DNA of 11,528 bases from an uncultured Christensenella sp. (GTDB lineage Bacteria; Bacillota; Clostridia; Christensenellales; UBA1242): contig CAJKWP010000040.1 of the NCBI GenBank assembly GCA_905203645.1, positions 1-11,528 on the forward strand, given 5' to 3'. The notes beneath the pieces are model-generated. The model had not been told where the DNA came from. It searched no databases and saw only the letters and a list, made by a program, of their open reading frames with translations. Position 1 is the stretch's first letter; the number at the start of each line of letters is the position of its first letter. The position numbers and the translations under genes were made by a program. Shown here piece by piece: positions 1 through 5,907 of the stretch.

Positions 1-5
1 GTGGT

Positions 6-17
6 CCCCCCCCCCCC
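6..17. repeat. Homopolymer run of 12 C
   Basis: Twelve consecutive C residues (G on the other strand) begin five bases into an otherwise AT-rich sequence and run directly into an ATG. The run is plainly visible. Because it lies at the window edge, its context on the left is unknown. It could be a slippage-prone contingency tract, an assembly or sequencing artefact, or a chance run. Confidence 0.9.
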
Positions 18-77
18 ATGTCAAGCGATTTTGCATTATTTTTTAATTTCTCAAAAAAATTTTTGCAAAAAAACAAC

Positions 78-95
78 CTGTTAGTTCCCTGACAG
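78..95. other. Small hairpin, possible terminator
   Basis: CTGTTAG (78-84) and CTGACAG (89-95) form a 7-bp stem with one G-U pair around a TTCC loop. Read on the minus strand, the stem is followed within a few bases by a run of seven T. Read on the plus strand, it is preceded by A-rich sequence. No gene in the window ends here on either strand, so if this is a terminator it may serve a plus-strand gene to the left. The rest of 1-260 is AT-rich and shows no convincing gene. Confidence 0.3.
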
Positions 96-249
96 ATTGT
101 TTCGGTTATTTATTTTTTAAAAAATTTTGCAAAATGCTTGTTTTTGTTCGGCTTTCGTTTAACTGAACTTTTTTTGCCAACCTGACATAGCCAGTGAGGT
201 TATTTTTTTTCAAAACATCCTTGATGCATAAACGCACATTCCTTTTTCA

Positions 250-255
250 TATAAT
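250..255 (+). promoter_or_regulatory. -10 box directly upstream of the amidase gene
   Basis: A perfect TATAAT ends five bases before the ATG at 261. There is no Shine-Dalgarno sequence between them, and no good -35 box 16-18 bp upstream (a TTGATG lies 23 bp away). If used, transcription would start at or next to the A of the ATG and give a leaderless mRNA. This is inference from spacing only. Confidence 0.35.
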
Positions 256-260
256 TTTGT

Positions 261-941
261 ATGGTATTGAAGATAAGAAAAAAGTGGCTTGCAGTCGCTG
301 TTTTGGTTGTGCTGGCGTTAAGCACATTTTTGTGTGTTTCGGTTGCAAAGCCATCTATGTCACAAAGGTTTGCGCCAATAATTGTTATTGATGCCGGACA
401 CGGCGGAAGCGATGGCGGAAGTGTAAGCCCCTTTTCGGGAATTGATGAAAATCACATAAATTTGCAATATGCAAAGACACTGCAACAAATTATGCAAAGT
501 ATCGGGTTCAAAGTCGTGATGACCCGTGAAAATTTGAACGGACTTTATCCGCTTTATTCCACAAATCGAAAAAAAGACGATATGAAAAAACGCAAAGAAA
601 TAATCGACAAAAGTGGTGCAAGTTTGGTTGTAAGCATCCACATGAATTCTTTTCCATTGCAATCGTGTTATGGTTGCCAAACTTTTTACAACCCAAGCAG
701 TCAGTCCAGTATTTTGCTTGCACAAAATATACAAGAAATGTTCAAAAAAAATCTGACAAATGCACGTGCAAGTGCCCAAAGTGGTGATTATTTTATACTC
801 AACTGCACCGACAAACCTGCCGTTTTGGTCGAATGTGGTTTTTTGTCAAATCAAGCGGAAGAACAACTTTTGCAAACACAAAATTATCGCACAACACTTT
901 GCACTCTCATAGCCTATGGAATTATTTTGACGTTGACTTGA
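261..941 (+). CDS. cwlD: N-acetylmuramoyl-L-alanine amidase (Amidase_3, CwlD-like)
   Basis: A zinc amidase that cuts the bond between N-acetylmuramic acid and L-alanine in peptidoglycan. It acts outside the membrane. The 226-residue protein has a positively charged start (K4-K8) and one hydrophobic segment (about 9-29), a signal anchor or signal peptide. The catalytic domain follows directly, with all expected family residues: zinc ligand H47 in DAGHGG, E63 in GIDEN, H127 in SIHMNS, and catalytic E191 in VLVECGFLSN. There is no SH3b, LysM or other wall-binding domain, so length and layout match CwlD of Bacillus, which trims muramic acid before muramic-lactam formation in spore cortex. A sporulation role is inferred from similarity only, and a vegetative single-domain amidase is possible. 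The start is fixed by an in-frame TAA at 252-254. No Shine-Dalgarno is seen, and TTG 267 would be an alternative. The gene converges on thrS. Confidence 0.9.
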   Translation: MVLKIRKKWLAVAVLVVLALSTFLCVSVAKPSMSQRFAPIIVIDAGHGGSDGGSVSPFSGIDENHINLQYAKTLQQIMQSIGFKVVMTRENLNGLYPLYSTNRKKDDMKKRKEIIDKSGASLVVSIHMNSFPLQSCYGCQTFYNPSSQSSILLAQNIQEMFKKNLTNARASAQSGDYFILNCTDKPAVLVECGFLSNQAEEQLLQTQNYRTTLCTLIAYGIILTLT

Positions 942-1003
942 TTTTGACGATATACAACGATATAAGTATTATATAATATAAATAAATTCTATCAATTTAT
1001 TTT

Positions 1004-1051
1004 AAAAAAAATACAAAAAAAGCAAAATTGCTATAATTTTTGCAATTTTGC
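1004..1051 (-). terminator. Rho-independent terminator of thrS
   Basis: GCAAAATTGC (1022-1031) and GCAATTTTGC (1042-1051) form a perfect 10-bp stem around a 10-nt loop. On the minus strand the stem lies 24 nt past the thrS stop and is followed by a T-rich tract (complement of 1004-1021). On the plus strand the downstream tract is much poorer in T, so it favours thrS. It may also stop the convergent amidase transcript. Confidence 0.8.
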
Positions 1052-1075
1052 CTTGTTTTCAATCATGCCTTGTAT

Positions 1076-2812
1076 TTAGTCATGTCTTGTGGATGTTTGG
1101 GTTTTGATTGTTTGTATCAAGTCTTCAAGTTTTGATTGATTGCTTTCTTGTTGGCCGTATCTTCTTACAGTGATGACATTGTTTGCGATTTCGTTTTCGC
1201 CAACAATTATGCTGTAAGGTATTTTTTGCATTTGTGCGCTGCGAATTTTGTAGCCAATTTTTTCGTTGCGGTCATCAAGTTCGGTTCTGATTCCACAATC
1301 TTCAAGTTGCTGTTTGATTTGATTGCATTTATCCAAATATTTTTCGCTTATTGGCAAAATGATTGCTTGGACAGGTGCAAGCCATACTGGAAATGCGCCG
1401 GCATAATTTTCGGTGATAATTCCCAAAAATCTGTCGATTGAGCCATAAATTACACGGTGAATCATGATTGGTTCTTTCTTTTGTCCGTCTTCGTCAATAT
1501 ATTCAAGTTCAAAACGTTTTGGAAGTTGCATATCAAGTTGGATAGTTCCACATTGCCATGTTCTGCCGATAGCGTCTTTGATATGAATATCAATCTTTGG
1601 TCCATAGAACGCGCCGTCGCCTTCATTTATCACGTATTCTTTTCCCAAGTGTTCAAGTGCATTTTTCAAGCCAGTTTCAGCAAGTTCCCAGTCTTTTTCG
1701 TCACCGATATGATTTTCAGGCATTGTGCTGAGTTCCAAGTGATAACCAAGACCAAAAACTCCGTACATTTTGTCAACAAGTTGCAAAACGCCTTTGATTT
1801 CTTGTTCGATTTGGCTTGGCAACATAAATATATGCGCATCGTCTTGTGTAAAGCATCTTACTCTGAAAAGTCCGTGCAACGTTCCACTTGCTTCGTGGCG
1901 GTGTACTTTTCCAAGTTCACCCATACGAATTGGCAGGTCTTTGTAAGAATGGATATTTTCTTTGTAAACCAAAATTCCGCCTGGGCAGTTCATTGGTTTG
2001 ATTGCAAAGTCTTCATCTTCAACTTTGAAGGTGTACATATTTTTTTTGTAGTGGTCCCAGTGACCAGATATTTCCCAAAGTCGGCGGTTCATAGCCATAG
2101 GTGTTTCGATTTCAATATAGCCCGCTTTTCTGTGCATTTCACGCCAATAGTCAATCAAAAGATTTTTGACAATAAAGCCTTTTGGCAAATAAAATGGCAT
2201 ACCTTGTGCGTAATCTGAAATAAAGAACAAACCAAGTTCTCTGCCAAGTTTGCGGTGGTCACGTTTTGCCGCTTCTTCCATCATTTTTACATAATCGGCA
2301 AGTTCTTTTTTGTCCGCAAATGCATAGGCGTAGACCCTTTGAAGCATCTTGTTCTTTTCGCTTCCACGCCAGTAAGCACCCGAAACACGATTTATTTTGA
2401 AGCCATAATTTGCAAGTTGGCTGGTGTTTTCAACGTGTGGACCACGGCAAAGGTCAACAAAATCATCACCAGTGTAATAAACCGAAATAAGTTCATCATC
2501 GGCAAGTTCGTTTATTATTTCGACCTTGTATGGGTTGTTTTTGAACATTTCAAGTGCTTGTGCTTTTGAAATTTCCTTGCGCACAAATGGTTGATTTTGA
2601 TTGATGATGTTTTTCATCTCTTTTTCAATTTTGGGGATATCTTCGTTTGTAAAAGCTACGTTGTCAAAATCATAATAAAATCCATTTTCGATTGCAGGGC
2701 CGATTGTCAAAACTGCTTTTGGAAAAAGTTTTGTTATTGCTTTTGCCATAACGTGAGCAAGTGAGTGTCTGCCGATTTGCTGTTTTTCAAGTTTTTCATT
2801 GTTTTTGTCCAT
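1076..2812 (-). CDS. thrS: Threonyl-tRNA synthetase without the N-terminal TGS domain
   Basis: Charges tRNA-Thr with threonine in the cytoplasm. The 578-residue protein has the second-domain editing site, HxxxH (H16, H20) with CxxxH (C122, H126), which hydrolyses mischarged Ser-tRNA-Thr. It is followed by a class II catalytic core: motif 1 around 212-238, motif 2 around 304-319, motif 3 in the GSIDR segment, and the zinc ligands C276, H327 and a His near 454 in MIHRVIYGS. The C-terminal anticodon-binding domain starts near PVWLAPVQ. The usual bacterial enzyme is about 640 residues; here the ~60-residue TGS domain is absent. The start is well supported: AGGAG lies 8 nt upstream of the ATG, and no TGS coding is seen in the 103-nt gap upstream. 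A promoter fits at 2838-2866 with a short leader, leaving no room for a T-box. A minus-strand terminator follows. Confidence 0.97.
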   Translation of the reverse strand: MDKNNEKLEKQQIGRHSLAHVMAKAITKLFPKAVLTIGPAIENGFYYDFDNVAFTNEDIPKIEKEMKNIINQNQPFVRKEISKAQALEMFKNNPYKVEIINELADDELISVYYTGDDFVDLCRGPHVENTSQLANYGFKINRVSGAYWRGSEKNKMLQRVYAYAFADKKELADYVKMMEEAAKRDHRKLGRELGLFFISDYAQGMPFYLPKGFIVKNLLIDYWREMHRKAGYIEIETPMAMNRRLWEISGHWDHYKKNMYTFKVEDEDFAIKPMNCPGGILVYKENIHSYKDLPIRMGELGKVHRHEASGTLHGLFRVRCFTQDDAHIFMLPSQIEQEIKGVLQLVDKMYGVFGLGYHLELSTMPENHIGDEKDWELAETGLKNALEHLGKEYVINEGDGAFYGPKIDIHIKDAIGRTWQCGTIQLDMQLPKRFELEYIDEDGQKKEPIMIHRVIYGSIDRFLGIITENYAGAFPVWLAPVQAIILPISEKYLDKCNQIKQQLEDCGIRTELDDRNEKIGYKIRSAQMQKIPYSIIVGENEIANNVITVRRYGQQESNQSKLEDLIQTIKTQTSTRHD

Positions 2813-2837
2813 AATGTTTTCTCCTAAAATTGTATAT

Positions 2838-2866
2838 ATTCTAAACCATTTTGTTTTTTTTTACAA
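2838..2866 (-). promoter_or_regulatory. Probable thrS promoter
   Basis: On the minus strand, TTGTAA (2866-2861), a 17-bp spacer and TAGAAT (2843-2838) resemble a sigma-A promoter (4/6 and 5/6 matches). The predicted start near 2832 leaves a ~20-nt leader that carries only the ribosome site AGGAG. thrS therefore seems to have its own promoter rather than relying on the RNHCP gene upstream. Two TTGACA-like boxes (2914-2919 and 2891-2896) lie further upstream without good -10 partners. Confidence 0.5.
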
Positions 2867-2915
2867 CAAATTGAAAAACAAATATCAAAATGTCAAAATA
2901 TTTTTGATGTTTTTG

Positions 2916-3221
2916 TCAACCTTTTCGCATAATATCCAAAATTGCCCTTTCGTTGTCATCTGGCGCACATTTGTTCTTGACTGTTTTTCCGCATTTGTTA
3001 CATTTGAAAACAATCACCTTTCCCTTTTTGGGGTTGAGTTCAATTTGAATGGGAACCAAAAGCCCCTTGCAATCATTTTGCCTGTCGCCAGGATTTATAT
3101 CCACGTGCAACGAACACAAGCAATATGGACAATGATTGCGTGAAGATACTTTGAGCGGTTCCACAACCTTCTTGCAGTTTTGGCATACGAAACCATTATC
3201 GTTTTTGGTAAATACTTTCAT
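2916..3221 (-). CDS. RNHCP-domain zinc-ribbon protein
   Basis: A 101-residue protein that matches the RNHCP family by its diagnostic R28-N29-H30-C31-P32 motif, followed by Y-C34, H39-V-D41 and G45-D46-R47. There are two metal-site halves: C13-x2-C16 with C31-x2-C34 in the N-terminal half, and C51 with C74-x2-C77 in the second half, followed by a D88-D89-N90 turn. Zinc binding is expected from the Cys pairs. The biological role of the family is, as far as I know, undefined. The length is typical for the domain alone. The start is supported by AGGAG about 6 nt upstream of the ATG. It lies 103 nt upstream of thrS on the same strand and is divergent from a ferritin-like gene, with a perfect palindrome 17-38 nt upstream of its start codon, which suggests regulation. 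Confidence 0.9.
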   Translation of the reverse strand: MKVFTKNDNGFVCQNCKKVVEPLKVSSRNHCPYCLCSLHVDINPGDRQNDCKGLLVPIQIELNPKKGKVIVFKCNKCGKTVKNKCAPDDNERAILDIMRKG

Positions 3222-3238
3222 ATTTGCTCCTTTTTTTG

Positions 3239-3260
3239 AACAAAAGTAACTACTTTTGTT
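3239..3260. promoter_or_regulatory. Perfect 22-bp palindrome, candidate operator
   Basis: AACAAAAGTA (3239-3248) and TACTTTTGTT (3251-3260) are exact reverse complements separated by AC. The site lies between the divergent RNHCP and ferritin-like genes, just upstream of the RNHCP ribosome site. The 2-nt spacer makes it too tight for an RNA hairpin using all ten pairs, and neither side has a terminator T-tract. Binding by a dimeric repressor (MarR, HxlR or similar) is the likeliest reading. The regulator is not identified. Confidence 0.6.
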
Positions 3261-3338
3261 TTGGAATTCGTTTTTTTATGCTTGTTTTTTTGTGTAATTT
3301 TCAGGCAAATTTTTGTAACCGATTTTGTTTTGTCGGCA

Positions 3339-3344
3339 TATAAA
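3339..3344 (+). promoter_or_regulatory. -10 box directly upstream of the ferritin-like gene
   Basis: TATAAA ends five bases before the GTG at 3350, the same geometry as TATAAT before the amidase gene at 261. No Shine-Dalgarno and no clear -35 box is seen. This suggests, but does not show, a leaderless transcript. Confidence 0.3.
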
Positions 3345-3349
3345 TTGTT

Positions 3350-3838
3350 GTGGAAAACAAGCGCCTTCTTTATCCAAAACTTACGCATATCAAACACAAC
3401 AGTTATTATCTTGGGTTGATACAAAATTTGTATTGTTCAAGTGAAAGCGAACTGGTTTGTTTTTTGCAGTTTGAATATCAAAAAAACCTGTTGTTGCCAT
3501 TTGGAAACGATTATGCACGAGTTTTTGGTCAAATGGCGGAAGACGACCTTTTTCACAGCGAACTTCTTTCTGAAACAATCATATCCTTGGGTGGTAATCC
3601 TGTGTATTGCAGTTGCCAAGGCAAATGGCTTGGCGGACGGCAAATTGATTATGTAAAAAGCATAAAACAAATGCTGGAACTTGACATAGAACTCAAAGAA
3701 AAATTGATTATTGATTACAAGAGTGCAACAAGTAAAATTGATGATATGAAAATAAAAAAGTTGCTGGGTATGATTGTAGCAGAAGAAGAAGTGGCGTGTC
3801 AAAAACTTAAAGCACTTCTTTCAAATCCAATCAAATAA
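3350..3838 (+). CDS. Ferritin-like four-helix protein with an altered metal site
   Basis: A 162-residue, mostly helical protein. Helix 1 (about 20-47) contains SSESELVCFLQFEYQ; helix 2 (about 55-80) contains AEDDLFHSELL and ends in SLGGNP; helix 3 (about 100-128) contains ELDIELKEKL; helix 4 (about 132-158) contains IVAEEEVACQKL. This order and the LGGNP turn match clostridial bacterioferritin/CotJC-like proteins, which bind two metals through Glu residues and ExxH pairs. Candidate ligands are E34, H69, E114 and E146, but the first ExxH is DxxH (D66-H69) and the second ends in A149 instead of His. Enzymatic or storage function is therefore uncertain. The alignment is from memory of the family. 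GTG is the only good start near the beginning of the helical region; no Shine-Dalgarno is seen. Its stop lies 29 nt from the convergent tmk stop, and no clear terminator lies between. Confidence 0.7.
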   Translation: MENKRLLYPKLTHIKHNSYYLGLIQNLYCSSESELVCFLQFEYQKNLLLPFGNDYARVFGQMAEDDLFHSELLSETIISLGGNPVYCSCQGKWLGGRQIDYVKSIKQMLELDIELKEKLIIDYKSATSKIDDMKIKKLLGMIVAEEEVACQKLKALLSNPIK

Positions 3839-3867
3839 ACATTTTGTGGTCACGCCCCATTTTGTTT

Positions 3868-4554
3868 TTATAACTTTTGATTTTGCAAATAATTTTTGAC
3901 GCAATCAAACACTTGTGATTGTATTTGGTCAACTGTTTTTATTTTGTCCCCTTGCACGCAATCAATTATTTTGAAATCGAAAAGTTTTGCCAAAAGAAGG
4001 TAAGTTCCTTCTGCGGCTGATAAATATTCTTCATTTCTTTCATTTTGGTCAGGTTTTTCATCCCTGCCCTTTTTCAATATTTTGCTTGCCCAAATTGGCA
4101 TATAAAGCAAAATCCTAAGGTCTGGTTTTGGAATATCCAAAAGGTCATATTCCAATTTTTGTACAAATTCAAAAAACTCCTGGCGTTTTTCAGATGGCAT
4201 TTTACAGCCCTGAAAAGCCATGTTTGATTCGACGTATCTGTCCAAAACAACAACGTACCCGTCGTCAAGATATTTTTGAATTTTGTCCTTGTTGTAACAT
4301 CTGTCAGCGGCATAAAACAGCGACGCAACCTTTGCAGGAACATTTACAGAAGTTTCTTCAAACACAGGTTTGATGTCAAATTGTTCCTTGCCCAAAAACG
4401 CACCACCAATAATTTTGCCTGTTGGCGTGTCGTACATTGGAAATGCCATTCTGATTGCTTTTATGCCCATATCAAGCAAATTTTGAACAAGCCTTTTTGT
4501 TTGAGTTTCCTTGCCACTGCAATCTGTACCTTCAACAACAATTATTTTCCCCAT
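3868..4554 (-). CDS. tmk: Thymidylate kinase (dTMP kinase)
   Basis: Phosphorylates dTMP to dTDP with ATP in the cytoplasm, the step after thymidylate synthase. The 228-residue protein has the P-loop G9-TDCSGKE-T17 with K15, the substrate segment FPMYDTPTG (38-46), AADR (82-85), and the family signature D105-R106-Y107 followed by ESNMAFQG (109-116). A basic, acidic lid segment follows near 150-175 (KKGRDEKPDQNERNEEYL). Length is slightly above the ~210 usual. C12 in the P-loop is a small variation on the common GTDGSGK. The start is supported by a run of six G ending 6 nt before the ATG and an extended -10 box just upstream. It is monocistronic. Its partner enzyme ThyX lies 2.5 kb away in a separate unit. 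Confidence 0.95.
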   Translation of the reverse strand: MGKIIVVEGTDCSGKETQTKRLVQNLLDMGIKAIRMAFPMYDTPTGKIIGGAFLGKEQFDIKPVFEETSVNVPAKVASLFYAADRCYNKDKIQKYLDDGYVVVLDRYVESNMAFQGCKMPSEKRQEFFEFVQKLEYDLLDIPKPDLRILLYMPIWASKILKKGRDEKPDQNERNEEYLSAAEGTYLLLAKLFDFKIIDCVQGDKIKTVDQIQSQVFDCVKNYLQNQKL

Positions 4555-4574
4555 ATCATTCCCCCCTTTTCAAA

Positions 4575-4583
4575 ATTATAGCA
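4575..4583 (-). promoter_or_regulatory. Extended -10 promoter of tmk
   Basis: The minus strand reads TGCTATAAT, a perfect -10 box with the TGn extension that can replace a -35 box; indeed no good -35 is seen. The start would fall near 4568, leaving a leader of about 14 nt that contains the G-run ribosome site. Confidence 0.6.
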
Positions 4584-4625
4584 CACAAATATTTTTTTGA
4601 AACACAATTTTTTTTTGCTGACAAT

Positions 4626-4651
4626 TTATGTTTGTAAAACATAATTTTTTT
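4626..4651 (+). terminator. AT-rich hairpin followed by a T-run, possible terminator
   Basis: TTATGTTT (4626-4633) and AAACATAA (4637-4644) pair perfectly around GTA and are followed on the plus strand by seven T and more T-rich sequence. The stem has only two G-C pairs. No plus-strand gene ends nearby (the nearest is the ferritin-like gene, 800 nt upstream, with tmk antisense between), so it may end read-through or be a chance feature. The rest of 4584-4781 is AT-rich with no gene seen. Confidence 0.3.
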
Positions 4652-4781
4652 GTTTTTCTTTTTCATGTTTTTTGTTTGCAACAACAAACGTTAAAATTAT
4701 ATTAAAATTGTTCTAGTTTGTCTGTGAAACAAAACAATTAAATTTGCATAAGCACAATTTGTCGAATAGTGTCTTTAAAGA

Positions 4782-4811
4782 TTGACTTTTGAATCAATGT
4801 TTTGTTATCAT
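4782..4811 (+). promoter_or_regulatory. Probable promoter of the membrane-protein gene
   Basis: TTGACT (4782-4787), an 18-bp spacer and TATCAT (4806-4811) match the sigma-A consensus at 5/6 in both boxes. The predicted start near 4818 lies downstream of the TTG at 4802, which argues that translation begins at ATG 4838 behind AAAGGA (4821-4826). Confidence 0.55.
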
Positions 4812-4837
4812 CACTCAAACAAAGGATATTTTTTTAT

Positions 4838-5626
4838 ATGATGACTATCGGTGGCACAGCACATATATTGTGGGTGATTGCATCCATAATAATTGTGACT
4901 GTTTGTTGTTTTGTGGTAAGGAAGGTTTCTTACAAGTGGCAGTGCGTTATGATTTGTTCTTGCGTTGGAATTTGTATGGTTGGAATATTGTTTTTGCATC
5001 TTACACATTATGGAAAGTCTTTGGACTTTGCAAACTTTTTTCAACAAATGTTCCAAGTATGCAATTTCAATTTTGTGTTGCTTCCACTTTGCCTTATCAA
5101 AAAGAATGAACTGGCAAGGCAATATTTGTTTTACTTTTCGATGTTCGCTGCCATGTCAACGTTTGTAACGTACACATCGGATGTTGAAGGTTCCATGTGG
5201 TATTCCATCGTAACAATAAACTTTTGGGTTGACCATTTGATGGTAGTTTTGGTTTGTCTTATGATGGTCAGCGCTGGCTGGTTCAAACCACGCAAAGAAT
5301 ATGTTTTCAAAGTTTGCCTTTGTCTTTTGGCATATTTTGGTGCGTGTTTCTTTGCAAACTTTGCTTTCAATGGTTGGTCCATTTCGGGTCCACACAATCA
5401 TTCATACACAATGAGCAGTGGAAGTATAATGATACTTGAACCGCTTTACAAACTTATTCCAATTCCATTTGTCTATTTGTTGCCTTTGTTTCCGATATTT
5501 ATGGGTTTGTTTTATTTGTTGGCATTTTTCTTCAAAAAATACACCTTACCCCACAATCCATATTCAGACGCTAACATTTTTCCAAAACAAATCAAAGCAT
5601 CTCAATTTCCACAAAACAATCAATAA
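4838..5626 (+). CDS. YwaF/TMEM164-family polytopic membrane protein
   Basis: A 262-residue integral membrane protein with about six or seven hydrophobic segments. In coordinates of this start they are roughly: 7-26 (HILWVIASIIIVTVCCFVV), 32-50, 70-85 (NFNFVLLPLCLI), 92-112, 125-149 (NFWVDHLMVVLVCLMMVSAGW), 158-176 and 208-236. The pattern recalls the bacterial YwaF (TIGR02206) family: a His near the first helix, an LPL segment in helix three, a D-H pair in a later helix, and a PxP..YL.PLFP motif before the last helix. Its function is unknown to me, and family membership is a by-eye judgement. The C-terminal ~25 residues are polar and probably cytoplasmic. ATG 4838 (or 4841) is preferred over TTG 4802 because AAAGGA and a promoter fit it. 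The gene stands alone and converges on lysR across the repeat island. Confidence 0.65.
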   Translation: MMTIGGTAHILWVIASIIIVTVCCFVVRKVSYKWQCVMICSCVGICMVGILFLHLTHYGKSLDFANFFQQMFQVCNFNFVLLPLCLIKKNELARQYLFYFSMFAAMSTFVTYTSDVEGSMWYSIVTINFWVDHLMVVLVCLMMVSAGWFKPRKEYVFKVCLCLLAYFGACFFANFAFNGWSISGPHNHSYTMSSGSIMILEPLYKLIPIPFVYLLPLFPIFMGLFYLLAFFFKKYTLPHNPYSDANIFPKQIKASQFPQNNQ

Positions 5627-5672
5627 CCAATTCAAAGCCCAATCAAAATTTGTTGTCGCGACCTACTGTCCC

Positions 5673-5700
5673 CACCAACGCCCTTATGTAGACAGAAAAA
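5673..5700. repeat. Linker repeat, copy 1
   Basis: First copy of the 28-nt block (CACCAACGCCC, then TTATGTAGACAGAAAAA). It differs from copies 2 and 3 at two positions, A5678 and A5690, where the others have T. Confidence 0.9.
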
Positions 5701-5706
5701 GACGGC

Positions 5707-5791
5707 AAGGGTTGTAAGGAACTTGAATAGTGATATTGTGAACGTCTCTGCAGGCACGTATGTGCCGAAGCCTTTTCCCACCATCGCCCTT
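5707..5791. repeat. Structured repeat unit 1
   Basis: Pairings seen by eye: outer AAGGG (5707-5711) with CCCTT (5787-5791); inner AAGG (5716-5719) with CCTT (5771-5774); a small AATA/TATT hairpin (5726-5729 and 5734-5737); and GGCAC/GTGCC (5753-5757 and 5762-5766) around GTAT. The two inner hairpins inside the AAGG/CCTT stem give a three-way-junction shape, with AACT, GTGAACG, CTGCAG and CGAAG lining the junction. Confidence 0.6.
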
Positions 5792-5806
5792 ATGTTGACA
5801 GAAAAA
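5779..5806. repeat. Linker repeat, copy 2
   Basis: Second copy of the 28-nt block (CACCATCGCCC, then TTATGTTGACAGAAAAA), identical to copy 3. Its GCCCTT part can pair either with unit 1 upstream or with unit 2 downstream (AAAGGGGC, 5808-5815), so adjacent units may have alternative folds. Confidence 0.9.
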
Positions 5807-5893
5807 TAAAGGGGCAAGGAACTAAATCTGTGCCTTAGTGAACGATTTCTGCAGGCACGCATGTGCCGAAGCCTTTTCACACCATCGCCCTTA
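5807..5893. repeat. Structured repeat unit 2
   Basis: Outer TAAAGGGGC (5807-5815) pairs imperfectly with GCCCTTA (5887-5893); inner AAGG (5816-5819) pairs with CCTT (5872-5875). ACTAA (5821-5825) pairs with TTAGT (5835-5839), or alternatively AAATC (5824-5828) with GATTT (5844-5848). The last hairpin is GGCAC/GTGCC (5854-5858 and 5863-5867) around GCAT. The second stem differs in sequence from unit 1 while AAGGAACT and GTGAACG are unchanged. Confidence 0.6.
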
Positions 5894-5907
5894 TGTTGAC
5901 AGAAAAA
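5880..5907. repeat. Linker repeat, copy 3
   Basis: Third copy of the 28-nt block, identical to copy 2. Its last bases, CAGAAAAA (5900-5907), form the outer arm of the long hairpin of unit 3. Confidence 0.9.

Noticed and set aside
194..391. A 65-codon plus-strand frame overlapping the amidase start
   Set aside because: It is in another frame from the amidase, which has all catalytic residues, and no ribosome site or homology is seen for it.
1457..2218. A 253-codon open frame on the plus strand
   Set aside because: It is antisense to thrS, whose identity is certain. The protein is rich in Phe, Val and His as expected for a shadow of codon bias, and it has no recognisable domain or ribosome site.
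3218..3424. A 68-codon minus-strand open frame upstream of the RNHCP gene
   Set aside because: It overlaps the start of the ferritin-like gene and the palindrome, is extremely Lys-rich from A-runs, and lacks a ribosome site.
3839..3867. A terminator between the convergent ferritin-like and tmk genes
   Set aside because: Only a three-pair TGG/CCA stem could be drawn, with weak T-tracts, which is not enough to call it.
4802..4837. TTG at 4802 as start of the membrane-protein gene
   Set aside because: It lies inside the predicted promoter and has no ribosome site, whereas ATG 4838 has AAAGGA upstream.
5716..5878. Known self-cleaving ribozymes or the glycine or glutamine riboswitch, because of the CGAAG and GTGAACG blocks
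   Set aside because: Hammerhead, twister and the riboswitch cores need further fixed bases that are not present in order. The resemblance is limited to a few bases.
5632..5880. An 82-codon minus-strand open frame across the repeat array
   Set aside because: It crosses the repeat blocks, has no ribosome site, and its sequence simply reflects translated repeats.
5779..5893. Fluoride-riboswitch-like string GGGCGATGGTG on the minus strand of the linker repeat
   Set aside because: The bases that should follow to close the first stem and form the pseudoknot are absent, it occurs three times without a downstream transporter gene, and it lies at the 3' side of lysR.
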